Part shown: positions 17,808 through 27,303 of the stretch, in pieces | Layout of the letters: each line of letters opens with the position of its first letter | Position numbering within the stretch: the first letter of the stretch is position 1 | Assembly: GCF_022179545.1 (NCBI RefSeq) | Contig: NZ_AP025518.1 | Location: forward strand, 5,456,001-5,520,000 | Direction of reading: 5' to 3' | Length of the DNA: 64,000 bases | Source of the DNA: Mycolicibacterium fortuitum subsp. fortuitum | GTDB lineage: Bacteria > Actinomycetota > Actinomycetes > Mycobacteriales > Mycobacteriaceae | Made by a program: the position numbers and the translations under genes | Notes under the pieces: model-generated | What the model saw: only the letters and a program-made list of their open reading frames with translations | Told to the model about the DNA's origin: nothing | Database searches by the model: none

Positions 17808-18615
17808 CCGACGCCGGCACCATCGCCAACTGCCGTGTCTGCACGATGATCCGGCCCTCGCAGTCGACCACGATGTGGTCCTCGTCGAACCAGTCCTGAC
17901 CGATCTGAACCGAAGTGCACATCACCCGCAGCCAGCCGTCGGCCGGCAAGGCCCTCAGATAGGCCGTCAGCTGGACCGTGGGCGCCCATCCGGTGCGTTC
18001 CACGGCGAATGTCACCGGGGCCGACACATCGCCGCACAGGAGCGCGAACAGGACGTCGGGCGCCACCCCCCTGGGACGGACCCAGTACTCGAACACCGGC
18101 GGCCCGCCGTCGGTACGAGGACCCATGGTGTGCAACGCCGGCCGGATGTCGCAGCCGTGCGCCAGATGTACGACGTGTTCCATCGGATGGCCCGGCCCGA
18201 TCGGTTCCAGCCCGGGCGGCGGCTCCGGCGTCATCAGCGGCACCACCGGGTTGAACGACAGCAGCGGCGGCACGTGATGTTCGGGCTCGCCGAGGGTCAC
18301 CGACACCGTCACCGCCACCTTTGCGCCCTGCCGCAGCTCGACGTCGACCAGACCGATGCGCCGGCCCCGCTTGCGGACCGTGGTGACCACCTGCATCGGA
18401 CCGGGATCCGGCGCCCACAGGTAGTTGCCCGAGACCGCCAGCGGCTGCGCGGACGTACCGAGCTCGGTGCGGGCGGCATTGGCGCACAGCGCGAGCATGG
18501 CCCCGCCGTGCACCTTGGGCCCGATCGTCCAATGCTCGTTCAGCTCGCCGTGATAGACGCCGTCACCGGCGGGCGTCAGTGCCATGGCATCGGTGAACAG
18601 GGTGGAACCGGTCAT
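17803..18615 (-). CDS. Acyl-CoA thioesterase-like double hot-dog protein (Rv0499-like)
   Basis: 270 aa with the TesB-like double hot-dog layout. The N-terminal half has HWTIGPKVHGGAMLALCANAA, typical of the active-site helix of acyl-CoA thioesterases; the second half has VEYWVRP-type strands and FDEDHIVVDCEGRI. Cytosolic hydrolysis of a fatty acyl-CoA is likely. It lies 27 nt after the TIM-barrel isomerase gene and precedes proC on the minus strand. The extreme 3' end overlaps the tandem repeat described separately. Confidence 0.8.
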   Translation of the reverse strand: MTGSTLFTDAMALTPAGDGVYHGELNEHWTIGPKVHGGAMLALCANAARTELGTSAQPLAVSGNYLWAPDPGPMQVVTTVRKRGRRIGLVDVELRQGAKVAVTVSVTLGEPEHHVPPLLSFNPVVPLMTPEPPPGLEPIGPGHPMEHVVHLAHGCDIRPALHTMGPRTDGGPPVFEYWVRPRGVAPDVLFALLCGDVSAPVTFAVERTGWAPTVQLTAYLRALPADGWLRVMCTSVQIGQDWFDEDHIVVDCEGRIIVQTRQLAMVPASA

Positions 18616-18642
18616 GTGGGGCCCTTCTACGGGGATTCAGGG

Positions 18643-19488
18643 TCAACGCAACAGGTGCGTGCGCGCAAACTGCAGCGATTCGGTCAGCAACGCCTCGCGC
18701 TCGGAGGCCGTCTTGGCCGCCGAGGTGGTGACCTCGAGGACGACGTGGCCGGAGAAATTGCCCGCTGCCAGCATCCGGCACACCTCGGCGGTGGGCTGGG
18801 TGCCGCGCCCCGGGACCAGATGTTCGTCGGTGGACGCGCCCTTGCCGTCACACAGGTGCAGGTGCACCAGACCGTCGCCCATCCGTTCGGCCATGTCCAT
18901 CGCGTCGGTGCCGGCCGTCGCGGTGTGGCTCAGATCGAGGGTGTAGTGCGCGTGGTTGCCGTCCAGCGGATCGTAGGACGGGGCGAACGCGGAGATACCG
19001 GGGCCGGGCTTGCCGCCGCGCTTGCGCATCCGCTCGATGGACGTGCCGCCTGCTCCGAAGAACCGATCGGCCCGGAACGGGAACATGTTCTCCACCGCCA
19101 CCAGAACTTCGCTGTCGGCCTCAAGCTGGGCGACCTGGTCGCTGAACCCCTCGGCGTAGCGACGCTGCCAGCGGAACGGCGGATGTACCACGACGGTCTG
19201 CGCGCCCAGCTCTTCGGCGGCCCGAACGCTGCGTTCCAGCTTCGGGATCGGGTTGGCACCCCAGACCCGCTGCGAGATCAACAGGCACGGCGCGTGCACC
19301 GACAACACGGGCACGCCGTAGTCGGCGGACAGCTTCTGCACGGCCTTGATGTCCTGGCTGACCGATTCGGCCCACACCATGAGCTCGACGCCGTCGTAGC
19401 CGAGCCGGGCGGCGTACTCGAAGGCGGCCTCCGTCCTCAGCGGATAGACCGAGGCGGTGGACAGGCCGATCTTGATGGCGGGGCGCAC
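18643..19488 (-). CDS. Sugar phosphate isomerase/epimerase-like TIM barrel (Rv0498-like)
   Basis: 281 aa of the xylose-isomerase-like TIM-barrel superfamily. Metal-ligand candidates appear at the ends of strands: VAVENMF, HYTLDLSHTA, GLVHLHLCDGKG and HVVLEVTTS. The start IKIGLSTASVYPLRTEAAF and the LGYDGVELMVWAE segment are typical of the family. It corresponds to Rv0498. The substrate is unknown; a cyclic polyol or sugar phosphate is likely. It sits between the Rv0497-like membrane protein (22 nt) and the thioesterase (27 nt), so the three are probably cotranscribed. Confidence 0.82.
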   Translation of the reverse strand: MRPAIKIGLSTASVYPLRTEAAFEYAARLGYDGVELMVWAESVSQDIKAVQKLSADYGVPVLSVHAPCLLISQRVWGANPIPKLERSVRAAEELGAQTVVVHPPFRWQRRYAEGFSDQVAQLEADSEVLVAVENMFPFRADRFFGAGGTSIERMRKRGGKPGPGISAFAPSYDPLDGNHAHYTLDLSHTATAGTDAMDMAERMGDGLVHLHLCDGKGASTDEHLVPGRGTQPTAEVCRMLAAGNFSGHVVLEVTTSAAKTASEREALLTESLQFARTHLLR

Positions 19489-19510
19489 GACCTAATTGTG
19501 TACTGGTGTA

Positions 19511-20584
19511 CTAACTCGCCTGCAGCAGTGCCAAGGGTCCGAAGGTGACCAGCGCTCCGACCGCCACCGCGGTCAGCGTGCTGCCGATGTCCTCGGTCTT
19601 GCGGACCACCCGCACACCACCGGCCAGACCGAGGATGACCAGCACCCCGAGCACCAACGCGACGATGGTGTTCCACTTCCACAGCTGATCGAAGGCGACG
19701 AACAGGCCGGCACCGAAGGCCACCGCGATGATGCACTGGCCGACGATCCACAGCCCGCGCACCAGCGGTGAGGCAGGCTCGTCGTCCTCGTCGAACTCGT
19801 CGTGCTCATCGTGCTCGGCAGCCTCGCGGGTGTCGTCGGACAGGTCCTCGTCGGATCCGTCACCGAACAACGATCCGAGCGCCGCGTACGAACGATCGCC
19901 GTACTCGTCGTCGCGGTAGTCGTCGTCCGCGAAATCGTCGAAAACCGCCTCATCGGCCGACTCGTCATGCAGATCGTCGACCTCGACCAACGCTTCGTCC
20001 GGCTCTGCCTCGGCATCGCCGTCGAGGTCGTAGAGGGGGTCCGGGCTCATCCGCTCCGCGCCGGTGCCCGACGGGCGGTAGTCGCGTGCCGCCGGCTTGG
20101 GCTGCCCGCGGCGGGGACGCGGCCGGAATTCGATGGGCTCGGGGTCGGCCTCACGCGCCGCCAGATGGGCGTCGTAGTCGTCCTCGGCTTCGGTACGCAC
20201 CTCTTCCGGCTCGACCGGCCGCGGCTTGACCCGAGGGGGCCGGGGGACGCCGTTGCGTCCGCCGGGGCGGACCCGGGGCTCATCGCGTGGTTGTTCGCGC
20301 GGCTCACGGGGCTCACGCGGCTCGTCCAGGATGGGCGGCACGACAGCGGTGTCAACAAGTGGATCGGGGGCGCGAACCGGCTCGTCGAGGCCTTCGGGCT
20401 CCATGTCATCGGTGATGACCGGAATCTCACCCGTGAGCTCGGCGACGGTCACCGCATCGCTGTTACCGCGCCGGCGCCGACGGCGGCCACCGACCGGGGG
20501 TGCCCCGATGGTCCCGTTCTTCGCCAGCAACTCCGCTACCGAGATCGGTCGGGTGCCGGATGGGCTGTTCTCTGGTCCTGTCAT
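19511..20584 (-). CDS. Membrane protein with long acidic disordered cytoplasmic region (Rv0497-like)
   Basis: 357 aa. The first 245 residues are disordered: a basic RRRRRRGN patch near residue 35, then long Pro/Glu/Arg and Asp/Glu-rich stretches. The C-terminal part holds three hydrophobic helices (WIVGQCIIAVAFGAGLFVAF, ALVLGVLVILGLAGGVRVV and ALVTFGPLALLQ). It begins MTGPENSPSGTRPISVAELL, a motif shared by several actinobacterial membrane proteins. It follows ppx1 by 30 nt. The function is unknown; charge-rich cytoplasmic tails of this kind often scaffold partners. Confidence 0.8.
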   Translation of the reverse strand: MTGPENSPSGTRPISVAELLAKNGTIGAPPVGGRRRRRRGNSDAVTVAELTGEIPVITDDMEPEGLDEPVRAPDPLVDTAVVPPILDEPREPREPREQPRDEPRVRPGGRNGVPRPPRVKPRPVEPEEVRTEAEDDYDAHLAAREADPEPIEFRPRPRRGQPKPAARDYRPSGTGAERMSPDPLYDLDGDAEAEPDEALVEVDDLHDESADEAVFDDFADDDYRDDEYGDRSYAALGSLFGDGSDEDLSDDTREAAEHDEHDEFDEDDEPASPLVRGLWIVGQCIIAVAFGAGLFVAFDQLWKWNTIVALVLGVLVILGLAGGVRVVRKTEDIGSTLTAVAVGALVTFGPLALLQAS

Positions 20585-20614
20585 ACCTATGTTGCCTTTG
20601 GGGCTAGCTTTTCC

Positions 20615-21586
20615 TTAACGTCCGGCATCCCGTGCCGACGTCTCTACCAAGGCTGTGCCGTCGGCCTCGCTGTCGAGTTTCCGCAGAATCAACCCCTCCC
20701 GCAACGCCCAGGGGCAAATGTCGACAGAATCGATCTCCAGTGCTCGCATACTAGCCTCAGCTACCAAAGCACCGGCCACGATCTGTGGCGCGCGCTCGGC
20801 ACTCACCCCTTCCAGCTCGGCACGGTCAGCCGCTGTCATCCTAGAGATGAAAGCTATGAGCTGTCTTAATCCAGCCGCGGTGAGGGTCCGCTTGACCCGT
20901 GGGCCTGCGCCCGAGGGGGCCGCCCCGGTGAGCCGGGCCAACGAGCGGAACGTCTTGGACGTCGCCACCGCGAGGTCCGGGTTTCCGGAGCGCCGCATCG
21001 TGGCACCGGCATCGGCGAGCTCGGTGGCCAGCCAGTCCCGCAACATCGCCACTCGGCGCCGCCCAGGCGGGTCTTCGGCCAACCATTCCCTGGTCAACCG
21101 GCCCGCGCCGAGCGGCAGCGACAGCGCCACCTCCGGTTCCTCGTCGACCCCGCTGGACAGTTCCAGCGAGCCGCCGCCGATGTCGATGTTGATGATGCGG
21201 CCCGCGCTCCAGCCATACCAGCGACGCACTGCCAGGAACGTCAGCCGGGACTCGTCGACACCGCTGAGCACGCCCAGGGACACCCCGGTTTCGGCCCGCA
21301 CTCTTGCCAGCACTTCCTCAGAGTTGGTCGCGTCGCGCACCGCCGAGGTGGCAAACGCCATCAATTCGGCACAACCCGAGCTGGTGGCGATCTTGGCGAA
21401 CTCGTCGACCGTGGCCACCAGACTGTCGGCACCTTTGCGGGTGAGTTTGCCCGAGTTGTCGATCGCCTCGGCGAGCCGCAGCGCCGCCTTGGTGGAGCTC
21501 ATCGGGGTCGGGTGTCCGCCACGGCGCGCATCCACCACGAGAAGATGAACCGTGTTACTCCCGACATCGAGCACGCCTAACCGCAC
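20615..21586 (-). CDS. ppx1: Exopolyphosphatase (Ppx/GppA family, PPX1-like)
   Basis: 323 aa, the short Ppx/GppA form without a C-terminal HD domain, as in M. tuberculosis PPX1 (Rv0496), which hydrolyses short-chain polyphosphate. The ASKHA ATPase core is clear: phosphate-1 loop [16 protein letters not shown], catalytic TSAVRDATN region and phosphate-2 loop [15 protein letters not shown]. The start is the GTG at 21586. It is divergent from the Rv0495c-like gene. With the PPK2 homologue near 40.4 kb and senX3-regX3 nearby, the window clusters phosphate and polyphosphate functions. Confidence 0.93.
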   Translation of the reverse strand: MRLGVLDVGSNTVHLLVVDARRGGHPTPMSSTKAALRLAEAIDNSGKLTRKGADSLVATVDEFAKIATSSGCAELMAFATSAVRDATNSEEVLARVRAETGVSLGVLSGVDESRLTFLAVRRWYGWSAGRIINIDIGGGSLELSSGVDEEPEVALSLPLGAGRLTREWLAEDPPGRRRVAMLRDWLATELADAGATMRRSGNPDLAVATSKTFRSLARLTGAAPSGAGPRVKRTLTAAGLRQLIAFISRMTAADRAELEGVSAERAPQIVAGALVAEASMRALEIDSVDICPWALREGLILRKLDSEADGTALVETSARDAGR

Positions 21587-21722
21587 TGCACCAACCTAAC
21601 GGCAGCCGAGCGGCACTTCGTGGCCGGACCTCCCGCAGGACGCGGAACCGGCACGCCCAGGCTGTGGGAATTCCCACCGTGCGTCGTACCGCGGTTGGGA
21701 AATGCGTTCAGCCATATGGGAG

Positions 21723-21728
21723 TAGCGT
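21723..21728 (+). promoter_or_regulatory. -10 element (TAGCGT) for the Rv0495c-like gene
   Basis: TAGCGT fits TANNNT and is followed by 7 nt before the GTG at 21736, a leaderless arrangement without a Shine-Dalgarno sequence. Confidence 0.5.
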
Positions 21729-21735
21729 TTGCGCC

Positions 21736-22512
21736 GTGACAGACGTGCATCCCGGCGAAGTCGAGCTCGACTTTGCCCGCGAATGGGTGGAGTTCTATGA
21801 CCCGGAGGACGCGACGCATCTGATCGCGGCCGATATGACGTGGTTGCTGTCCCGCTGGACGTGTGTGTTCGGCACACCGGCCTGCAAGGGCACCGTCGAG
21901 GGCCGTCCGGATGACGGCTGCTGCTCGCATGGCGCGTTCCTTTCTGATGACGACGATCGTGCGCGGCTCGATGACGCGGTCAAGCAGCTGACCGATGAGG
22001 ACTGGCAGTTCCGCGAAAAGGGTTTGGGCCGCAAGGGCTACCTGGAAGACGACGAGTACGACGGAAAGCCCAACCTGCGGACCCGAAAGTACAAGGGCGC
22101 GTGCATCTTCCTGAACCGTCCGGGCTTTCCTGGCGGCATCGGATGCGCGCTGCACAGCAAGGCGCTCAAGCTCGGCGTCGAGCCGCTGACCATGAAACCC
22201 GACGTGTGCTGGCAGCTGCCGATCCGGCGCAGCCAGGAGTGGATCACCCGGCCCGACGACACGCAGATCCTGCGCACCGTGATCACCGAATACGACCGGC
22301 GCGGCTGGGGCGAGGGCGGCGCGGACCTGCACTGGTACTGCACCGGAGATCCCGCCGCCCATGTCGGCGCCCGACCGGTGTTCGAGTCGTACGCCCCCGA
22401 GCTCACCGAGCTGCTCGGCGAGAAGGCCTACGCCGAGTTGGCCGCGATGTGCCGTCGGCGCAGTGCCCTGGGTCTGGTCGCGGTGCATCCGGCCACCCGC
22501 GCCGCCGAGTAG
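21736..22512 (+). CDS. Cysteine-rich DUF3109-like protein (Rv0495c-like)
   Basis: 258 aa from the GTG at 21736. Cysteines cluster in two blocks, [10 protein letters not shown]...DDGCCSHG (residues about 43-65) and YKGACIFLN...GIGCALH, a pattern resembling YkgJ/DUF3109 proteins that probably coordinate a metal or iron-sulfur cluster. A further WYCTGDP motif lies near the C-terminus. No signal or membrane segment is present. It is divergent from ppx1 and convergent with regX3, whose stop lies 10 nt away. The function is unknown. Confidence 0.82.
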   Translation: MTDVHPGEVELDFAREWVEFYDPEDATHLIAADMTWLLSRWTCVFGTPACKGTVEGRPDDGCCSHGAFLSDDDDRARLDDAVKQLTDEDWQFREKGLGRKGYLEDDEYDGKPNLRTRKYKGACIFLNRPGFPGGIGCALHSKALKLGVEPLTMKPDVCWQLPIRRSQEWITRPDDTQILRTVITEYDRRGWGEGGADLHWYCTGDPAAHVGARPVFESYAPELTELLGEKAYAELAAMCRRRSALGLVAVHPATRAAE

Positions 22513-22521
22513 GCCGGCGGT

Positions 22522-23208
22522 TCAGCCCTCCAGCTTGTAGCCGAGACCGCGAACGGTGACCAGGTGCACCGGGTTGGCCGGGTCTGCCTCGATCTTCGAG
22601 CGCAACCGCTTGACGTGCACGTCAAGGGTTTTGGTGTCGCCCACGTAATCCGCACCCCACACCCGGTCGATGAGCTGGCCGCGGGTGAGCACCCGGCCGC
22701 TGTTGCGCATCAGATACTCCAGGAGGTCGAACTCCTTGAGCGGCAAGGTGATCTGCTCCCCGTTGACGCTCACGACGTGGCGTTCCACATCCATCCGGAC
22801 CGGGCCGGCCTCCAGTACACCGTCACCGATCGCGCTGTCGTCGGGGTCGGAGCCGCGGCGCAGCACCGCCCGGATCCGGGCGATCAGCTCGCGGGCCGAA
22901 TACGGTTTGGTGACGTAGTCGTCGGCGCCCAACTCGAGGCCGACAACCTTGTCGATCTCGCTGTCACGTGCGGTGACCATGATCACCGGCACGCTGGACC
23001 GGGCACGCAGTTGCTTACAGACATCGGTACCGCTCATCCCCGGCAGCATCAGGTCCAGCAGGACGATGTCGGCACCGGAGCGCTCGAATTCGGCCAATGC
23101 GGACGGACCATCGGCCACCACGGTGGCCTCGAAGCCTTCCTTGCGGAGCAGGAATGCCAGGGGATCGGCCAGCGACTCCTCGTCCTCAACGATCAACACG
23201 CTGGTCAT
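22522..23208 (-). CDS. regX3: Response regulator RegX3 (OmpR/PhoB family)
   Basis: 228 aa. The receiver domain has VEDEE (acidic pocket), the phosphoacceptor Asp52 in VLLDLMLPGMSG, the switch Thr in VTARD and Lys in TKPYSARELIARI. The C-terminal winged-helix DNA-binding domain ends KTLDVHVKRLRSKIEADP...TVRGLGYKLEG. It pairs with SenX3 8 nt upstream and is the mycobacterial phosphate-starvation regulator, controlling phosphate uptake and, in M. tuberculosis, ESX-5 genes. It is the terminal gene of the pair. Confidence 0.97.
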   Translation of the reverse strand: MTSVLIVEDEESLADPLAFLLRKEGFEATVVADGPSALAEFERSGADIVLLDLMLPGMSGTDVCKQLRARSSVPVIMVTARDSEIDKVVGLELGADDYVTKPYSARELIARIRAVLRRGSDPDDSAIGDGVLEAGPVRMDVERHVVSVNGEQITLPLKEFDLLEYLMRNSGRVLTRGQLIDRVWGADYVGDTKTLDVHVKRLRSKIEADPANPVHLVTVRGLGYKLEG

Positions 23209-23216
23209 CGGTCTCG

Positions 23217-24404
23217 CTAATCCTCTCGGTCGTCTGAGTCACCTGTCGACTCATCGGTTTCGGGATAGGCCGGAATCGACAGAGTGAAAGTCGATCCGGT
23301 GCCCGGCTGACTCCACAGCCGGATGGTTCCGTTGTGGTTGGCGGCCACATGTTTGACGATCGCCAGGCCGAGGCCGGTGCCACCGGTGGCGCGGGAGCGC
23401 GCCTTGTCGACCCGGAAGAACCGCTCGAAGACCCGTTCCTGATCGGCCTTGGCGATTCCGATACCGCGGTCGGTGACCGCGATCTCGACACTGCCGCCTC
23501 GCCGACGCCGGCTGATCGATATGCCGGATCCGTTGGGCGAGTAGGCAATTGCGTTGGAAACCAGGTTGGCGACGGCGGTCACCAGCAGGTTCTGGTCGCC
23601 CAGCACCCGGTAGCCGGTCGCTGCATCGGTGGTGATCGAGATGTCGGCCTTGTCGGCGGCCACCTTGTGCCGCGACAGCGCTTCGGACACCACCGTGTCG
23701 ACGTCCACGGCCCCCAGATCGGGCAGCCGCTCGGCGCCTTGGAGCCGGGACAGTTCGATCAGCTCGCCGACCATGTCGGCCAGCCGCAGGGATTCGGCGA
23801 CCATCTTGTCGGAGAAGCGCCGCACCATGTCCGGGTCGTCGGAGGAGGCCTGCAGCGCTTCGGCCAGTACCCGCATGGCGCCCACTGGGGTCTTGAGCTC
23901 GTGGCTGACATTGGCGACGAAATCCCGGCGGGTCGCTTCCATCCTGGCGTGCTCGGACTGGTCGTCGGCGTAGACGACGGCGAAGCGGCGGTCCTCGGCG
24001 GACAGAAGCCGCACCCAGCCGCGCACCGAGATACCCGACCGGCCCGGATGCGGCAGCTTGCGCGGAGACAGATCGACGTCGACGGCCTGGCCGGTGGCGA
24101 ACACCTGCTCGGCGGCCCGCCACGCCCGGTCGTCGAGCAGGCGGTCGCGCACGATGCCGAGTTCGGTGGCCCGGTCGTTGGCGTAGACCACGTCGTTGAA
24201 CGTATCGACGACGACGATGCCGTCGGGTGAGGCGGAGACGATGTGCGCCAGCATCTGCGACACCGTCATCCCCGCCTCATCGGCTTCGCGACGCTGCCGC
24301 CTGGCCATGAGGCGGGGTACGACTGCGGCAGCCACACCCGCACCGACGATCAGCGCGAGCAACGACACGACCGCCGTCAGCAGTAACGCCGACACCAAGC
24401 TCAC
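23217..24404 (-). CDS. senX3: Sensor histidine kinase SenX3
   Basis: 395 aa. It has one clear N-terminal transmembrane segment (about residues 5-30) and a second weak one, a cytoplasmic PAS-like region ([22 protein letters not shown]), the H box [17 protein letters not shown] with His168 and the ATPase boxes [25 protein letters not shown] and [12 protein letters not shown]. It acts with the phosphate transporter to sense phosphate and phosphorylates RegX3. The start is the GTG at 24404. The gap to regX3 is only 8 nt; the MIRU-type repeat found there in M. tuberculosis is absent. Confidence 0.96.
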   Translation of the reverse strand: MSLVSALLLTAVVSLLALIVGAGVAAAVVPRLMARRQRREADEAGMTVSQMLAHIVSASPDGIVVVDTFNDVVYANDRATELGIVRDRLLDDRAWRAAEQVFATGQAVDVDLSPRKLPHPGRSGISVRGWVRLLSAEDRRFAVVYADDQSEHARMEATRRDFVANVSHELKTPVGAMRVLAEALQASSDDPDMVRRFSDKMVAESLRLADMVGELIELSRLQGAERLPDLGAVDVDTVVSEALSRHKVAADKADISITTDAATGYRVLGDQNLLVTAVANLVSNAIAYSPNGSGISISRRRRGGSVEIAVTDRGIGIAKADQERVFERFFRVDKARSRATGGTGLGLAIVKHVAANHNGTIRLWSQPGTGSTFTLSIPAYPETDESTGDSDDRED

Positions 24405-24410
24405 GCGAAA

Positions 24411-24416
24411 ATCGTA
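24411..24416 (-). promoter_or_regulatory. -10 element (TACGAT) for senX3-regX3, leaderless layout
   Basis: On the minus strand TACGAT is followed by 6 nt and the GTG of senX3. A GTTCACC heptamer (24430-24424) lies just upstream, and GGTTACC...GTTAAC half-sites lie about 80 nt upstream. All three resemble the GTTNACC-type units bound by RegX3/PhoP-like regulators, which suggests autoregulation. Confidence 0.4.
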
Positions 24417-24547
24417 CGCACCCGGTGAACGTCATCCCAGCAGCGTGCGGCCAAAACGGGACAAGTCACACCACCAAATACAGGTGTTCGGCTGTCGTTA
24501 ACCCTCGGTAACCTGCTGTTTGCCCGCAAGCCCGAGTGTCCAGCGAA

Positions 24548-25291
24548 CTATTTCTTGGCGCCCTGCGCGGCGACCGCGGCGGCACCCGCAGCGGCAGCCT
24601 CGGGGTCCAGGTACTCACCACCGGCGACCAGGGGCTTCAGGTTTTCGTCGAGCTCGTAGCGCAGCGGGATGCCGGTCGGGATGTTCAGGCCGACCACCTC
24701 CTCGTCCGACATTCCGTCGAGGTATTTGACCAGCGCACGCAGCGAGTTTCCGTGCGCGGCGATCAGCACGGTCTTGCCGGCCCGCAGATCGGGCACGATC
24801 GTGTTCTCGTAGTACGGCACGAACCGCTCGACCACGTCCTTGAGGCATTCGGTGAGCGGGCCGCCGCCGATGTCCGCGTAGCGCGGGTCGGAGTCCTGGC
24901 TGAACTCGCTGCCCTTCTCGATCGGCGGCGGCGGGGTGTCGTAGCTACGCCGCCACGCCATGAACTGCTCTTCGCCGAACTTCTCCTTGGTGGCGGCCTT
25001 GTCCAGGCCCTGCAGCGCGCCGTAGTGCCGCTCGTTGAGCCGCCAGTCGCGGTGCACCGGGATCCAGTGCCGGTCGGCGGCATCGAGGGCGAGGTTGGCG
25101 GTGGTGATCGCGCGACGCAGCAGCGAGGTGTAGACCACGTCGGGCAGCACATCCTGCTCGACCAGCAGCTTGCCGCCGCGGATGGCCTCGGCACGGCCCT
25201 TGTCGGTGAGGTCGACGTCGACCCATCCGGTGAACAGGTTCTTCTGGTTCCAGTCGCTCTCACCGTGGCGGAGCAGGATCAGCGTCGGCAT
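24548..25291 (-). CDS. gpmA: 2,3-bisphosphoglycerate-dependent phosphoglycerate mutase
   Basis: 247 aa. The phosphohistidine RHG motif is at the N-terminus ([12 protein letters not shown], His9), with [13 protein letters not shown] next to it. The second catalytic histidine is in [13 protein letters not shown]; the family tail [14 protein letters not shown] follows. It interconverts 3- and 2-phosphoglycerate in glycolysis and gluconeogenesis. It is known as gpm1 (Rv0489) in M. tuberculosis. It is adjacent to senX3 with a 143-nt intergenic region; the lysE-like gene present after it in M. tuberculosis is absent. The C-terminus is Ala rich. Confidence 0.97.
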   Translation of the reverse strand: MPTLILLRHGESDWNQKNLFTGWVDVDLTDKGRAEAIRGGKLLVEQDVLPDVVYTSLLRRAITTANLALDAADRHWIPVHRDWRLNERHYGALQGLDKAATKEKFGEEQFMAWRRSYDTPPPPIEKGSEFSQDSDPRYADIGGGPLTECLKDVVERFVPYYENTIVPDLRAGKTVLIAAHGNSLRALVKYLDGMSDEEVVGLNIPTGIPLRYELDENLKPLVAGGEYLDPEAAAAGAAAVAAQGAKK

Positions 25292-25429
25292 GGGTGATTT
25301 TTCTCCTCGCGTGCGGGTCGTGTGATCTTCTCACGCGCGCCGTCACGGCGGCCGAGCGTGGGTGCCGTGCAGGTATTCAGGCCAATCCGTCTACGCAGGG
25401 GCCACGCTCGCACGCGAGCCTCACAGCAC

Positions 25430-25927
25430 TCAGTCGTCGATCAGGTGCTCGAACGCTTCAAGGTTCTTCAGCGATTCACCTCGCGAGACGCGCCACTCCC
25501 ACTCTTTCTGGATGGACGACCGGAAGCCCAGTTCCAGCAGGGTGTTGAAGTCCGAGTCGACAGCTTCGAGGACCTGGCCGAGCACCCGGTCGATCTCGTC
25601 GGCGGTGACCGAGTGCAGCGCCATCCGGCCGACGAGGTAGATGTCGCCGACGTTGTCGAGGGTGTAGGCCACCCCGTAGAGCCTGCGGTTGCGCTTGAGC
25701 AGGAACCGGTAGACACCTTCGAAGTTCTCGTCGGGCTTGCGGCACACGAACGCCTCGACGCGCACCGAATGCTCGCCGACGCTCAGGATGGTGTTGGTCT
25801 TGAGCTTCCGTTCGCCGGGGAGCTCGACGACGATGCCGGGCAACCCGCCGTGGGCGCCCTTGTGGTGGTGGTAGACCAGCTCGTGCTCATCGAGGGTGTC
25901 GGTGATGACCTTGACGACGTCGCTCAT
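25430..25927 (-). CDS. YbjN-domain protein (Rv0487-like)
   Basis: 165 aa of the YbjN/sensory-transduction-regulator fold: EGVYRFLLKRNRRLYGVAYTLDN, VGDIYLVGRMALHSVTADEIDRVLG and a charged C-terminus. YbjN proteins resemble secretion chaperones in fold. Here it is always found beside mshA in mycobacteria (Rv0487), with mshA 61 nt upstream, so a link to mycothiol metabolism is possible but unproven. It has no signal or membrane segment. Confidence 0.85.
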   Translation of the reverse strand: MSDVVKVITDTLDEHELVYHHHKGAHGGLPGIVVELPGERKLKTNTILSVGEHSVRVEAFVCRKPDENFEGVYRFLLKRNRRLYGVAYTLDNVGDIYLVGRMALHSVTADEIDRVLGQVLEAVDSDFNTLLELGFRSSIQKEWEWRVSRGESLKNLEAFEHLIDD

Positions 25928-25988
25928 GCGGTTTCCTCGCAGCCTCGGTTACCGCATTCAGTGCCGATGATTCGCTCGCGAGCTTCGC

Positions 25989-27293
25989 TCATGCCCGCAC
26001 CCCCCGACGCAACGCGAAGCGCCGTCCGGAACGGCGAGCCGACGGCCTGCGGTGGCGCGACCGGTAGTCGCTCATTGCATGCGCGTAGCTGTCCAGCAGG
26101 GCATCGACGGTGTGTCCCCAGGAGAACTGCGCGGCATGGGCCGCGGCGGCGGCACGCAGCGGAGCCGGTTCGCGTTGCAGCACGTCGTCGATCGCGGCCG
26201 CCCAGTCGTCCACGTCGTGGCCCTCCACCAGGGCTCCGCTGACACCGTCGGCCACCGCCACCGGCAGACCGCCGACAGCGGCCGCCACCACCGGCGTCCC
26301 ACAGGCCTGGGCCTCGATGGCGACCAGGCCGAAGGATTCGGAGTAACTGGGCACGGCGACGAGATCGGCGGCCCGGTACACGTTGACCAGTTGTTCGCGA
26401 GATTGCGGAGGCAGGAACGTCACGCGGTCAGTGATACCCAGTTCGTCGGCCAGCCGAATCAGGGTGTCGGGTTCGGCCAGGCCGCTGCCCGACGGTCCGC
26501 CCGCGACCAGCACCCGTACCCCGGGCAGTTTGGCGGCCGCACGCAGCAGCACGTCGGGGGCCTTGAGCGGCTGGATCCGGCCCACGAACGCGACCACCTG
26601 TTCGTCGCGCGCGATGCCGAGCACCGCCCGGGCCGCGTCGCGATCCCCCGGCGTGAAGGCATCGAGGTCGACCCCGGGATGCACCACATCGATCCGCCCC
26701 GGATCGGCATGGTGCAATGAAACCAGTTGTTGCGCTTCGTGTTCGGTGTTGACGATGAGACGGTCGGCCTCGTCGACCACCTGCTGCTCCCCCACCGCGC
26801 GCAACGGTGGCTCCGGTGCGTCACCGGCGGCCAGGGATGCGTTCTTCACCGCGGCCAGCGTGTGTGCGGTGTGTACCAGCGGCACCGCCCAGCGGTCGCG
26901 GGCCAGCCAGCCGACCTGACCGGACAGCCAGTAGTGCGAATGGACGACGTCGTAGTAGCCGGGTTCATGGGTCGCCTCCGCGCGCAGCACCCCTGCGGTG
27001 AACGCACACAGCTGGGTCGGCAGGTCGTACTTGTCCAGGCCCTCGAAGGGTCCGGCCACCACGTTGCGCACCAGTACCCCCGGCGCCACCGCGACCACCG
27101 GGGCATCGGATGACGAGGTAGCCCTGGTGAAGACCTCCACCTCGACGCCGCGTCGGGCCAGCTGCAACGCCGTCTGCAGCACGTAGACATTCATCCCGCC
27201 GGCGTCACCGGTACCCGGCTGCGCCAGCGGCGACGTATGTACGGATAACACCGCAACGCGGCGCGGAATCTCGAGGTCCGTGGCTAGACGCAC
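25989..27293 (-). CDS. mshA: D-inositol-3-phosphate glycosyltransferase MshA
   Basis: 434 aa GT4 glycosyltransferase. It transfers GlcNAc from UDP-GlcNAc to 1L-inositol-1-phosphate, the first step of mycothiol synthesis. Acceptor-side motif: [20 protein letters not shown] (N-terminus). Donor-side motifs: [19 protein letters not shown] and the EX7E-type [18 protein letters not shown]. The C-terminus is Arg rich. I chose the GTG at 27293 because it lies 10 nt after the upstream ROK gene stop and matches homologue length; the frame stays open to 27371 inside the ROK gene. Cytosolic. Confidence 0.95.
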   Translation of the reverse strand: MRLATDLEIPRRVAVLSVHTSPLAQPGTGDAGGMNVYVLQTALQLARRGVEVEVFTRATSSSDAPVVAVAPGVLVRNVVAGPFEGLDKYDLPTQLCAFTAGVLRAEATHEPGYYDVVHSHYWLSGQVGWLARDRWAVPLVHTAHTLAAVKNASLAAGDAPEPPLRAVGEQQVVDEADRLIVNTEHEAQQLVSLHHADPGRIDVVHPGVDLDAFTPGDRDAARAVLGIARDEQVVAFVGRIQPLKAPDVLLRAAAKLPGVRVLVAGGPSGSGLAEPDTLIRLADELGITDRVTFLPPQSREQLVNVYRAADLVAVPSYSESFGLVAIEAQACGTPVVAAAVGGLPVAVADGVSGALVEGHDVDDWAAAIDDVLQREPAPLRAAAAAHAAQFSWGHTVDALLDSYAHAMSDYRSRHRRPSARRSGRRFALRRGVRA

Positions 27294-27303
27294 ACAGACA
27301 TGT

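Noticed and set aside
17875..19548. 557-codon plus-strand frame opposite the thioesterase and TIM-barrel genes
   Set aside because: It spans two credible minus-strand genes and reads as Arg/His/Gln-rich noise.
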